Source of the DNA: Cristatella mucedo | Taxonomy: Eukaryota; Bryozoa; Phylactolaemata; Cristatellidae | Length of the DNA stretch: 30,000 nucleotides | Assembly: GCA_009760855.2 (NCBI GenBank) | Contig: WPIO01000193.1 | Location: 352,501 to 382,500 of the forward strand | Direction: 5' to 3' | Shown: piece by piece, positions 8,967 to 20,709 of the stretch | How positions within the stretch are numbered: position 1 is the first letter of the stretch | How the letters are laid out: every line of letters starts with the position of its first letter | The notes under the pieces: generated by a model | What the model was told of the DNA's origin: nothing | The model's input: only the letters and a program-made list of their open reading frames with translations | Databases searched by the model: none | Translations under genes and position numbers: made by a program

Positions 8967-9158
8967 CTCTCTATATCTCTCTCTACCTGTCTGTCTCTTG
9001 TTTCTCTGTCTGTCTGTCTGTCTGTCTCTCAGTCTCTCCCTGTGTCTCTCTCTCTCTCACTCTATCTGTGTCTCTCTCTCTGTGTCTGTCTCTCGTTGTC
9101 TCTGTCTGTCTGTCTGTCTCTCTTTGCGTGTCTCTGTCTCTCCCTGTCTCTCTATCTT

Positions 9159-9224
<66 letters not shown>

Positions 9225-9225
9225 C
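8967..9225. repeat. Compound (CT)n / (TCTG)n microsatellite
   Basis: About 260 bp of interspersed TC, TCTG and TCTCTG units, ending in a pure (TC) run at 9178-9214. The overlapping Ser/Leu/Cys-rich frames on plus and the Arg/Glu-rich frame on minus are repeat artefacts. Confidence 0.95.
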
Positions 9226-9654
9226 CCACCAGTTTTTGAGTCAGCTACGACCAGCTCGACACGAGTGTTAAATGTGTGACTGATGCACAAGCGTTTGAAG
9301 TTTTCGAAACCCTCTTGCCAGTGCGTTGCCTACTGGTGTTCAATTCGCTTCTTTGAAATTGTGCAGTATGGCTGTGGCAATCTGAGCCAAGCAATAATTG
9401 TTGTAACTATAACTGTTTCAGTGAACAGAGTTCGTTTGCATGGTGATAGGTGCATGCGTGACCAACGTAGACGATTAGTAGGTGATTGTGCTGCACAGCT
9501 GACTGCTCTTGCCAGGTGTAGTCAGAATTTGCAGAGGGTGCTCGCTCCCTCGTGCATGTGTGGTGGGTGTGGCTTTCCTCTACCCTGCCAAACATGGGAA
9601 GAACGATGAAAACTGTGACTCGAGTGCAGTGCACGGATGCGCTATAGTATGTAC
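9226..9654. other. Unassigned DNA
   Basis: A plus-strand frame of 108 codons (9283-9609) crosses this stretch, but it has no recognised motif and no coding signature. Nothing else is seen. Confidence 0.45.
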
Positions 9655-9770
9655 GGTATCTTTAAGTGCCGTATTTTACCTCGTTTAAGCCCCCCTTTTC
9701 CCCCCAAAACTTGGGGTTGGATAATGGAGAGGGGTCTTATAGAAGGGAGGTTACTTTTTTGCTTCAACTT
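9655..9770 (+). mobile_element. Possible DNA-transposon or MITE end fragment
   Basis: The segment reads GCCGTATTTTACCTCGTTTAAG, a C-rich block, CCCCCCAAAACTTGGGG, then GGATAATGGAGAGGGGTCTTATAGAAGG. Alternating blocks of CGTTTAAGCCCCC and GGGG(T)CTTATAGAAG are a recurrent pattern at the ends of dispersed elements in invertebrate genomes, from memory. No matching inverted end is found in the window, so this would be a single-ended fragment. It is a guess from pattern. Confidence 0.25.
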
Positions 9771-9881
9771 TGCGCTAAACAATATACTTGCTTTGAATGC
9801 CCACTAACAAAGATATTATTCATTTCGTTTGTATTTTCAAGCATTATTTTACTTACCATTCAATTGCATTTCACTTTACAG

Positions 9882-9957
9882 CAAATGTAAAGCGCCTAGA
9901 GAGAGATTAAGTTCTCTGAGGGCGCTTTATCAAGTGAATTATTATTATTATTATTAT
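9882..9957 (+). mobile_element. SINE 3' tail fragment (GCGC-hairpin family)
   Basis: The core reads AAAGCGCCTAGAGAGAGATTAAG followed by TTCTCTGAGGGCGCTTTAT, with an (ATT)6 tail at about 9938-9956. It is the cleanest tail copy in the window. The AGCGCC/GGCGCT arms and the AGAGA/TCTCT inner stem are both intact. The tRNA-like head is missing. Confidence 0.85.
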
Positions 9958-10979
<1,022 letters not shown>

Positions 10980-11982
10980 GCTAAGCTTGAGGTGTACTGG
11001 TTCGGTGGAGTGTGCTGCCTGCCTTGATCTTTTGCTTTAATGGTTTTCTGGAAGCTAGCCTGTATGCTTTTCTTGGGCTTAGGAGACCCAGCCCTTTTTT
11101 TTTTTTACACACCCGTGCCTTTACGTAGTCATCCAAAAGCCCCATGCACCTCATGAGGTTACCCATGGAACAACGTGAAAATGGTGTTGTGTGTTATCAG
11201 ATCTACCAATGGTTTGAGAAAAAATACTTTGTTTTGCTATGCATTTTATTCTCGATTGGATCGGCTATATGCTGTGGCCTTACCAGCACATAGCCATTAT
11301 ATTTGAACACTTGCTGTCGTCACTGACTCTCCCGAGCACTCAAGACTTAGCCAGCGCTTCTTACTGACTGCACGTGGGGGAATTCCTATCTGTAGTTGAA
11401 AGTAGTCTTCTGCTTTAAAGCCTCAGATGTCAGAAATGTGGCAGAACTCATTCTGCCTTGTTTGCATCATCAGCTTTGCTGGCTGTGTAGGCTGGTGGCT
11501 TGCTGGGCAGTGGATGCTTGGCGGATGCTTTGGATGCATATCTTCTTCTCTCAGGATTGGCACGAATGCCGTTTGGGACGGCATTTTTTTGGAAATTTCT
11601 TACCACGATCGTGGATGTACCACATCACCACGACTTCTGTCGCTTCCAAGCATTTTCTTTACTTAGAGTCGATAATGCTTTTGGTTGGCCCTACCCACTT
11701 GACCATAGTTATGTATGCAACAAACTCCCGTAAATTCTTCGAATTTCGGCCAAGCTAATGTTAAGAGTCCCGAATCGTGTCCGAAGCTAACGACTGGAGC
11801 TGTTTCTGAAGCTACTGCTAAAAGAAATCTCAGCAATTAACTTAGCCATGGAAAGACCTTCGAAACAGGCTGTTCAAGTCACGAGATTCCCGGAAACCCC
11901 TATATAAAGTATCACAGAAACTGGGGTACAGTATTCGAACAGTGGTTGCTTTATATGCACGGTCTACTATGTGTATGTATGC
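10980..11982. other. Unassigned DNA
   Basis: A (T)13 run lies at about 11095-11107. A 120-codon plus frame (11396-11758) is rich in Cys, Trp and Phe and shows no family signature. No element is recognised. Confidence 0.45.
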
Positions 11983-12024
11983 GTGTGTGTGTGTGTGTGT
12001 GTGTGCGTGCGCGTGCGCGCGTGT
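11983..12024. repeat. (GT)n microsatellite with GCGC variants
   Basis: Alternating GT run followed by GCGTGCGCGTGCGCGC, the same design as the repeat at 3205. Confidence 0.93.
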
Positions 12025-12681
12025 ATGTACGTGATTCATTGTGTGTGCACACACGAGTTAGTGCATGCAAATGCCTCCTATAACGGTGAGTATGCTATGA
12101 GCGTGACCACCATTCCAGCAGCCACTGTAGTGCTTGGGCAGCGTGTCTGACGAGGTCTTGTACTTTTGAGTAGCCCTGTTTTTTAATCGCAGTTAAATGA
12201 AGCAGAGCAAAGGCAGTAAGCAGGCAGAGACAGAGTGCTGATTGAAAGTAATGGTTGCGTTCAAAAATCCTCGGTGGCAGGCTTCTATGGAGGCTCAGCC
12301 TTTGTGCATTGCGGCTACGTACAACAACTTGGTGGCAGCACTTAGAGCCGAAATTACAAGATATACTTTTTTGAACATGAGTGTGATGCAGCGAGCTGGT
12401 CGGATTGAGGTACCGGTTGGAAGATTCGAGTGGGCTTATGCTGCCGCATATGCTCAGTCAAATAGTTTGGAACCTTTGCAAATCGTTATGAAGACAGTGA
12501 GGATTTTGCTTTGGTTTTAGGGTTGCGTGATAGTCCTGGTATGTCATTAGTGAGATGACATTGACCGCAGCTTCTTACTTTTTTTGGACAACTTTGGGTA
12601 AGCAGGTGCTTTACCAATGAGAAGCAAGCCCGAACATATGGCACACACGGTACTGTAGTATTATGTAGTTAGAGTGAAACG
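12025..12681. other. Unassigned DNA with one weak exon candidate
   Basis: A plus frame of 92 codons (12242-12520) is compositionally protein-like, with segments such as AATYNNLVAALRAEITRY and VGRFEWAYAAAYAQ. A possible acceptor (GGTGGCAG) at about 12278 and donor (ACA/GTGAGG) near 12496 flank it. I recognise no family, so it is recorded only as a weak candidate. Nothing else is seen. Confidence 0.25.
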
Positions 12682-12740
12682 AATAATTCCTTAAGATATA
12701 TGCATGCGCATAATATACAGGTGTAGCTTTAGGAATTATT
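12682..12740. repeat. Inverted repeat with 10-bp arms
   Basis: AATAATTCCT at 12682-12691 is complementary to AGGAATTATT at 12731-12740, with a 39-base spacer holding ATATGCATGCGCATAATAT. It could form a hairpin. Arms this short and AT-rich can arise by chance. Confidence 0.5.
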
Positions 12741-13124
12741 TATGTTTTTTTAAATCGTCTTAATATGATCTCGTGAAATCTGTTCATGTCCAGTCTTCTT
12801 GTGGAGAATCCTGGAAGCTTCATAGTAAAGACTTGCTGATCGGCATAACAGCCAGTAAAAGCAAAACCACTGACGTCAAGCTACGGCGGAGTCGATCGGG
12901 AGAGGAAGCAAGTCAAGTCACCGGTAGCTAGGCTCGGCAGGCTGTTGAGGAAGGAAGCACGGTCGTCGAGAGCTTTGCATCACGTGTCATTGCAACAGCG
13001 GATCGCATGCTTGCGATAGGTACAGGCTCTTATGCATCCTAAATGCCTGTCCAGGAGACCGAAGATGCAAAAGACTGTTAATCCTATCGTTATGTAAAAC
13101 TTTCATGAAAAATTGTCGTGGGAA

Positions 13125-13390
13125 TCGTGGCGGTGTTTTGTCGACAATGCTGGCCGAAGGAGCAGAGAAAGGTATTGAATCTAAGACCTTTTGGTGGGAC
13201 GGAGACTATGGTACACGTGTGAGTTGCAAGCGAGTGTTCATTAATTAACCATTTGTTACGGCACTGTGAGCATTGTGGTGTTTTGTTGACAATGCACTGA
13301 CCTGAAAATTTGAGCTGAAAAAGATAACAGAGCTACCATCCAAGACCCTTCATTGTGGTTGTGGAGACGATGACATGCGTATAAGTGAAG
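13125..13390 (+). repeat. Diverged tandem duplication, about 145-bp period
   Basis: Copy 1 begins near 13125 (GTGGCGGTGTTTTGTCGACAATG) and copy 2 near 13271 (GTGGTGTTTTGTTGACAATG). Later landmarks repeat in the same order: ATCTAAGACC against ATCCAAGACC, and GGAGACTATGG against GGAGACGATGAC. Divergence is high, so this is an old duplication or a fragment of an unclassified repeat. Confidence 0.55.
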
Positions 13391-15421
13391 GGTTCTAGTA
13401 ATGGTGAGAGCAGATCAAAATGTAGCCGACAGAATGGGTAGTGCCTGATTATGAGTTAAATTAGGCATCGAGTAGGCAGTGTTTCGAAGAGTAGGTGTGT
13501 CGAGCAGTTAGATTGATTAGACAAAGATGCTGACGAAGGTTTCATAACGAAAAGCCAGAGGGAAGCACCTCGGTGCTTGTGAAGCAATTGACCCTGAAGT
13601 TCAGGCTCAGATAGCCATAAACTCTCTGCAGCACCAGGTTTCCACATATAGTAGCCGCTACTAATTCACTGGCCTAGTTTTACTAAGAGCTTGGCCGAGG
13701 AGCATCATCATTCATAGCATTTGCATTGATGTCATCCTATCTATATCCTGGAGTAATCCCAGCCTTGTTAAGGAGATATCCATCAAGCTTTTGGAGTTGC
13801 TAATGTTCTCATTGATTGAACGACTTATTACCTAGATCTTAATTGGAATTTCAATTCTTACTGTCCTTGTTCTCTCCCTTCCGTCTTTTGCTGTCTCCCC
13901 CACTGTCTCCCCCTCCCTATCAGTCTCTTGTCACACACTTATTTGTCTCATCCCTCCTTTTGTTCTGTATGTCTCTCCATGTCACTCTTTCTGTCTGTCT
14001 ATTTATATCTCACTAACATTTGTATATTTATATCTTGAATGTATAAGTTATTACGATATAGGTCTTAAAACTAGGGACAATATTCTTGTATGTTCAGTTT
14101 ATTTTGCAAAGCGTTTTGTCTCCTTAATGTTATTTTCTACTGTACATTGGCATACTTGGCAGGCCACTCAACTAAGTGGAGACAGCATTGCCACGTATGC
14201 TACCGAATTTCAATTGTTTCAGACAAGATATATCTAAGGTCAATTGTTTGGTTTGCCCGGCGGTTTGCTGGTTATTGTGTTTGTTCTGGAGTCAAAACGT
14301 GCTCGATGCTCATGCTAATTTGATTACTGGCACCTTCATTCCTTGGTTCAAGCAAGCAGAGCTTACATTTGCAATGTTGGACCGGTATCTGATGACTCGG
14401 CGACAGCCAGACTCTTGCCACTGCTTCGGGTCGCTGCAGGTCACCATAGCCCGTCCTGTTTTCATTTTCTCCTGTGAAAGACTGGCTGCAGTAACTGTAG
14501 TCCGTCTGCTTGATGGGAGGGGGGAGAGCTGAATTGCTGCTACTGGCTGTCATCAGCTGAAATCCAAGAAGTTTGTTTGGGCTGGCACATCCAGGTGAAG
14601 GCCGGCCATGGCCCATGGATATATTTTAGAAATGCAGCATCTGTCCGTGCAAAGCAATAAAAGCAATGTTCTCACATTGGCTGAGTAGCTTTTTTTCTAT
14701 GTCCTCCCACCCCTCCCGAGTTTATTATGGATATAAGAGGATAACATAGGCTCCATAGGCCAGTGGCATGCTGGGAGGGGGCGCAATCGGAGCAGGAGAA
14801 GTCTGATATTTTATGGAGCATGCCTGACCTTGCTACTCTATTATTTAGTGTTTGAGGACTTTCCTTTTACAAAGTTGTCGGTCAATCTTGCCTACCTCAA
14901 CATCCCTGATGATTTCTGTCTCTGCTTGAGATGGCACCATCAACTGCTGTCTACATACAGTGTGTCTAATAGTAGCAGCATGCCAGCTGGTTTCGGAACC
15001 TTCGCAAGCCTGCCTTGGGTGCATAATCGGCTCCAGGATAGCTAAGTTACTGGCGTTATTTTTGCATGTTTTGGCAGTTTTGTGCAGAATTTTGGATGTT
15101 TCAACCCCAGGTTCCTTGCAATCCAAATTACTTGTATTCGATGGAGGAAATAGTGTTGCATCTTGACCACTCCTGCATGTAGTGAGAATGAGACGAGCTG
15201 TTGCAGAAGGTAATCGGCCGATGCCGTGCCGTAAACTGCTGTAAACAAGTGCTCTGGTAAGCGCTATGGTGTCAATCCTGGCATCAATTTGCTGCCCGGC
15301 CCTTCAACCGTGCAAGCTGTCTACCAGGTACACATTCATAGCCGTATTTGTAAATCAAAGCAAAATGCATAATAGGGACAATGCATGGCTAATGGTATAC
15401 GTGTCTTAATACATTCTTTAT
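13391..15421. other. Unassigned DNA
   Basis: A pyrimidine-rich, CTCC/GTCT-type stretch occupies 13860-14000. Overlapping frames at 14176-14616 on both strands have no motif. No gene, RNA or element is recognised in this 2-kb interval. Confidence 0.45.
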
Positions 15422-15583
15422 GCCGAGCTGGTTTGGTCTAGCAGTTAAGGTGCTCGCCCCGACCAAGGTCTGACTGAAGTCGTGGGCTCGAGCCCCGAGG
15501 CATATGTGAAGCGCCTGAATAGAGATTAAGTTCTCTTGGGGCGCTATATAAATGAATTATATATTTTTATATATATTTAAGAC
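15422..15583 (+). mobile_element. Full-length tRNA-derived SINE (GCGC-hairpin family)
   Basis: The head is tRNA-like. An A-box-like TGGTCTAGCAGTTAAGG lies at 15434-15450 and a B-box-like GGCTCGAGCCCC at 15485-15496, and the opening GCCGAG(C)TGGT recalls class II (Ser/Leu) tRNAs. The body is the family hairpin at 15510-15545, with outer arms AGCGCC/GGCGCT and inner arms AGAGA/TCTCT around TTAAGT. The tail is TATATAAATGAATTATATATTTTTATATATATTT. The minus-strand copy at 21886-22036 is the same element from end to end, which fixes the 5' limit. SINEs have no protein; Pol III transcribes them and a partner LINE mobilises them. Confidence 0.88.
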
Positions 15584-17879
15584 AGTGTCCATCGTAGTCA
15601 AGCCATTGGCAGCAGTTGGCTGTGGTATATTTGAAACGGTATTGCTTTTCTTCTGCTGGCAGCATCGAGTTGCTGGTATAGGCCAAATCTTGCCGGCTAA
15701 AGTAGTTGTAATGCTAGGAGTCGTCATTGGTAGCGATGTATTGCTTAGATGGCAATGATAACCTTGGTGTCTGCGCATGCCACGGTGCTATTGATCATCA
15801 CTGAAAAATCCTGGTCGCCTTTTGGCCAATATGTCTTATTTTAGATATAGTTCTTGTTCACATTAGCATGGCAAAGTTGACCCCAACCGTTAATGGATGG
15901 TTGCACTGCCTTGTTCCAGGTATGGCTTGGCAGCAGTCTAAGGGGTTTCCCAAAAAATGCTATAAGCAGACCACTGGATCGGTACAACATATACTTGTCG
16001 TATGCAATTAATTAAATTTAGTCTTTCGCTCTAGTTTCTCGCGCATGCCTGTGCATCCACTCCATCCCAGTAACACGGTCGCGCAATTATGACTTTTTAG
16101 ATTTGTTCAGCCGAATTGTGAGTGGCATATGCCTTCTTATACTTGATCCGATGTCTCTGTGATTAGTGTCACTGATCCCAAATCCTGCCTTTTGTCGACT
16201 GCTGCTGGCAGCATGGTTTTTTTTATGGGAAAAGGATTTTTTGCAATAGCCGAGTAGTCTAGCACGCCCTTCAAGACACTGCCAGCATGATGACAGCCTT
16301 CTGGATGCACCCACAATATCATCTCCAGGCCAAAACCAACCAATGTGCTTGCCCTGCATCCATATGAAGTGCCGTGGGCTAGCGTTATTATGTATACCAC
16401 CTGTGGCAGGAGGCCTTGGCCAATTCCCTGAGTGACTGGCTGCTGAGTGAGTACACGGATACGTTTAGGGTGGACGTCTTGAGCAGAGCTGAACTGCGTA
16501 GGCAGCCGGGCTAGATGGTAGATCATGCGTGACCGCACATATGGTGCAAAGAGATGCAAGTGATAAGTCAAGTGAGCTTGTAACACGAAAGCTGCTCGAC
16601 CTGCGAAGTCGGCAAAGCAAGAGCTGCTTTCGCAAGCTCAGAAGAGAGTCTCAGACCGGCAGATGCAGCATCGTAGCACTTCATTCAGCACTTGGCCAAA
16701 TGCTGGCGAATGCTCTGTCGATCGATGCTGCCCGCATAGATTGACACCTGCTTGCTCCCGCCAGTGACTGCTGCAGACCGGCTGGGGGAGGGGGAGGTGC
16801 TCGAATGGGGATCTCAACCGAAATGCTCCGCCTTCGTAGCTCTGGCTAGAGATGCACGTGGCACCGAATAGCACACTGCTCGAAAACTCGCCAGGGCTCG
16901 TTTATTATGAATGTGATGATGACCGTTTTACTACATACAGTTCGTCACCCGTGGCCCTGGCGCCGATATGATTTGGATGGCATGCAAGCGCGGTCTGCCT
17001 TCTACTTTGTAAAGCAAAGCCAATTGCACTCTCGAATTTTTCCTAGCTAATGTAGTTCGTTTCGAGCTAACTTTCCAGCGGCCATGCCGCTTTCGTCCTG
17101 GCTATTACTGTCCTGTATTCGTAAAGTGAAGCCGTGGTGAAATGTAGCAGCCTGACCGAAGTGTGACCTTCTCAAGATTGTTCATGTTGAGCTGCCACTA
17201 CCCGCCAAAGAAGTAGTCCAAGATCGTGTCCAGAAGCTTTTGGAGAGAGAAATGCTGCCTAATCATGATTTTGAATGGTACTGCTACCTGACTTGATACG
17301 TGTACTTAGAAATGGGCTCTTTCAGGTATTGCCTGTGATAGCAATCATGACTGATGAAATTGTGTTGCACCAGCTCAGTAGCTACTCGTGGAATATCGAC
17401 CAGTCGTAAATAAATATATAAATCTCCCACTGAATGGGGTACCACATGCCAGTGCGGCCAGTCTGTGTTTGAGTTCAGTAGTTCTTGGAACTGTCACGAA
17501 TATGGCACCTGCTTACGTTGACTGCCGGACTTGCACGGGCAAACTTTTCACTCCAGCTGCTCCAGCTCTTCTCAGCCATTGGTGTGGCACTTAGCACTTT
17601 CCAATACTAGCAGAACATGCGTAGATCTGCAGGCTGTATCCTTGTAACCACCATACCCACTGAATCTGCTTCAGATGATTTGCCGGCAATGTGCCAAGCC
17701 GCATCAAAACTTCACTGTAAATATGACTAAAACCTCAACCTGAACTGTATGTATCTCCGTCTGTAACTCCACAAAGTCATAAAGACTATGTGGGTGTTAC
17801 GCAGGAGAGTTTTGTATAGCACACTCCTAGCCTAAGCGGCTTTCGGTACGCATTCGTTAGCCAACAGACTTCGTCTCAT
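15584..17879. other. Unassigned DNA
   Basis: Open frames such as the 149-codon minus frame at 16137-16586 show no family resemblance. G+C rises at 16440-16870. No mobile-element signature, RNA gene or splice-flanked exon is convincing. Confidence 0.45.
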
Positions 17880-18110
17880 GCAACAAAGATAAATTGGGAA
17901 GCATAGCAGAGTCAGGAGAGCAGTTGAGGTAGTGAGTAGCATGGAAGTAGCAGCTCAGGACTGCTGAAAAGGATGAGCCATAGTCGGCAGTAGGAGAGTA
18001 GTCGTCGTAAGAATTGTGGAAGCGAGTTCCACAGTCTAGGACCTGCAGAGCTATAGCTTCTGTCGCTAACGGTCTTTAAATTTTATCTAGCACTGAACAC
18101 TTGGAATTAT
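17880..18110 (-). mobile_element. Degraded LINE fragment (reverse-transcriptase ORF C-terminus)
   Basis: On the minus strand the frame at about 18080-17985 reads SDRSYSSAGPRLWNSLP. This RS(F/Y)xxAGPRLWNSLP box is diagnostic of the extreme C-terminus of CR1/Jockey-type reverse-transcriptase ORFs. A stop lies just upstream in the same frame, and sequence on both sides quickly loses the pattern, so only a scrap remains. It is a different element from the LINE at 22.6-24.6 kb, whose corresponding box is GDRAFGVHVP. Confidence 0.65.
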
Positions 18111-18328
18111 ATCGGGTTACTAGCTACACAGAAAGAAGGCTATGTAGTGGCATCCTGGGACTTGAGTCATAACCTTTGATGCCAGCTTGGCAGAAACTCT
18201 GGGGCCTGAGCTCACTGCAATGTAATTACGTGGGGGGGGGTACTGCATGTGCCTGCTTCGGTTGCTGAGCTAAGGAGGCACTGGCATATGTGACAAGTCA
18301 CTCGGCACGTATGTCAACGTAAGCACTG
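18111..18328. other. Unassigned DNA with a G-run
   Basis: A run of nine G lies at 18232-18240. Nothing else is recognised. Confidence 0.5.
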
Positions 18329-18475
18329 CGCCAGCAGACTAGGGCATAGGGGGGGGGGATTTTGGTATGTGGGCTAAACCTCGTTGTTGAAGGGTGTGTC
18401 GAGAGCACCAGCCGACAATGGCATAGCCGGGATCTTGGCATGTGGGCTAAACCTCGATCTTGATAGGTGTGACGC
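18329..18475 (+). repeat. Tandem duplication, about 72-bp unit
   Basis: Copy 1 (about 18329-18400) and copy 2 (about 18405-18475) share GC(G/A)CCAGC, GGCATAG, and then TTGG(T/C)ATGTGGGCTAAACCTCG followed by TTG(A)..AGG(T)GTG. Copy 1 has a (G)10 run where copy 2 has CCGGG, so that homopolymer arose after the duplication. Confidence 0.85.
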
Positions 18476-20085
18476 ATATTCGAGGGCTTATGATTGAGAA
18501 ACTTGCTCCAGAAATCATTTTGATCCACCCCCTAGAGACAGGTTTCAAGTGTTCCCTTAAGCTATCGAAATTTTTTTTTGCAAAACCTTAGTCGAATGCT
18601 CAAGTTAGGCCTGCTACGTAGCTTCTCGAATTACTGCTAATTGTTGAGGCCGATGCAGCAGCTTCAGCCCAAGTTCAAGCCTCGTCCAGGTCTCTTTTTT
18701 ACTTATCGAAAAAAGGACTACCTTCTGTTGAAAGCCTTTAAAAAATACGAGCCCCTTTAAAAAAAATTGTAGTTTTGCTGGAAACCAGCACGAAACGGCA
18801 TGCTCTAGCAGTGGTTCTAGCCCCCCTCCCAAAAAAAGAGTGGTCTCTTCTGTCGAAACACTTCGAATCTGCGATGCCGACAAGCCACAGAAAGTGCTAT
18901 CCATATGCTTCCATTTAAATAATTTATTTACTAGATGCTTAAAGCCTGGTCTCGTATAATCACGATGGCCACCCGGAAGGTCTGCCTATCTTTCTTGGGG
19001 TGAGGAGGACTAAAAGCTCAGGAACTTATATTTATAACTTATATTTATATATTTTAGGCTGCCCGTGCCTCCTTTGGCCCATACTGAGGTCCCCTGGTAG
19101 AGCAATAGGAACAAAACAGGTTTAATGCCAGTAACCTTATGCTACGTGCTAAGTTTAATGCCTGTCGGTCCCTAATCGTAGGATCAACCCTAAGAGACCG
19201 CCTCGGAGCTGTAGCTCTGACTCTGAGGCACTGGACGTCATATCTTTCTTTAGCCACATAACGAGCCTAGTGGACCGCCTATGTAGGACTGTGAATCTTT
19301 GAATGAGAGCCTCGTCCACACGAGCCGGAGCACGCTCATTAGCCTCTCTGCCGTAGAAATTCTTTGGCTTCATTTAAAGAGAAACTGTAGCCTTTCCTGG
19401 AAGCAGAACTCCCGATTCTGCTGCCGAAGAAGCATCAACAAGCTTGAGCTTGCAAGAAGATATGGTTATAACCCGTTTTGGTAGCACTGATTTTCTGCGG
19501 GGGGGGGGGGGGGGGGCCAGCACCGAAGAGGTGCTATTCGGTAGCCTTTTGGGGCACACCGAGGGGAGACTGGTACCCCCCCCCCACTATTTGTAGTGCC
19601 CGAAACTGCTCATCGGCAGGGGGGAGGCTTTCTGCCCGACAGGCTTATGTGACTCCGTTTGGGAACGTTGGCACCTTTCATTCGAAGGAATAGCCTGAAG
19701 CAGCGTGCCCATTAGGCAAGCCTCTGTAGACTTGTGTCTAAAAAGAATTTGCCTGCAAAGCAATGCTAAGAATGTGACATCCCCTTAAAGGGCAGTGACA
19801 GTCTCTCTGGAAACTGACCGTGAACATGCACGCCGAACATATGCGTCACGACTGCAGCCTTTTTAGCCCTTGCGAAGAAAAATGGCAAAGTCCCTGCATA
19901 GACAGATCGCCTCGAATGTGCTCGCCAAAGGTGTGCTCGCACCAAGAGTCTCCGGACCAGCACTCGACACCCGGTAGCCATGCCCTGGAATACAAGTAGG
20001 AGCCGCCTGGAAAGAGAAATCGGGCCTCCAAGGGCAGGGCAGGGGGAGGGCTTAGGGATAATTTTTGGCTGAGCGGAAGCTTAGA
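18476..20085. other. Unassigned DNA with homopolymer runs
   Basis: (G)18 at 19499-19516 and (C)10 at 19576-19585 are the main features; AT-rich TTATATTTATA repeats lie at 19025-19050. Minus-strand frames at 18614-18904, 19054-19257 and 19155-19373 look protein-like in places but match nothing I know. Confidence 0.45.
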
Positions 20086-20345
20086 CCCCTCCTCACCCCA
20101 GCCCAGGGGGTAAGATTCTCCCACTTCACGACCCGACAGGTCGTTGGTTCAAATCCTGCAGTAGCTAATCCTTTGTTACTCACTGCTTGGGGGGCAGGTA
20201 AACAGCTGCCAAGGCAGCTCTTTGGTTTTTTGTCTCGGTTCCCTCCCCTGTGCATTCCCTTCGGGACTGCAGGTCCTCTAGGATAAGAGAAGTCGATGAA
20301 TTGTGTAATCTGCTGCTGAGTGCTAACTAAGCTGCAAGTGACTCT
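20086..20345 (+). mobile_element. Second tRNA-derived SINE or SINE-like repeat
   Basis: A tRNA-like head contains GGGGGTAAGATTCTCCC (A-box region, 20106-20122), an anticodon-type stem ACGAC/GTCGT around a seven-base loop (20128-20144), and a B box GGTTCAAATCC at 20146-20156. Its antisense translation gives AGFEPTT, the usual tell-tale of such heads. The anticodon loop lacks the invariant T33 and the acceptor stem does not pair, so it is not a working tRNA. The body contains CCTTCGGGACTGCAGG and CCTCTAGGATAAGAGAAG. No second copy occurs in the window, so the 3' limit is uncertain. Confidence 0.6.
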
Positions 20346-20392
20346 CGGCCTACGTGTATTTTAGTGTGCATCTTTGATCAGCCGTCCCCAAG

Positions 20393-20709
20393 CTCTCTCT
20401 CTCTCTCTCCCTCCCTGTCTGTCTTTCTCTCTGTCTCTGTCTCTGTCTGTCTGTCTGTCTTTCTCTCTGTCTCTCTCTCCCTCCCTCTCTCTCTCTCTCT
20501 CTCTCTCTGCCTGTCTTTCTCTCTGTCTCTCGCTCTCTCTCTCTCCCTCTCTCTGTCTCTGTCTGTCTGTCTTTCTCTCTGTCTCTGTCTCTCTCTCTCT
20601 GTGTCTCTGTCTCTTGCTCTGTCTCTCTGTCTCTGTCTCTCTCCCTCTCTGTCTCTCTCTGTGTCTGTCTTTCTCTCTCTCGCTCTCTCTGTCTCTCTCT
20701 CTCTCTCCT
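20393..20709. repeat. Compound (CT)n / (TCTG)n / (TCTT) microsatellite
   Basis: About 317 bp of CTCTCT, TCTG, CTCC and TTTC units. A satellite patch of (CT)10 lies at 20817-20839. The long Ser/Leu frames on plus and Arg/Glu frames on minus (up to 278 codons) are artefacts. Confidence 0.95.

Noticed and set aside
16137-16586. 149-codon minus ORF
   Set aside because: I found no similarity to reverse transcriptase, integrase or transposase blocks and no exon signals. The length is possible by chance in 30 kb.
20104-20170. Functional tRNA gene
   Set aside because: A and B boxes are present, but the acceptor stem does not pair, position 33 of the loop is C rather than T, and a SINE-like body follows directly.
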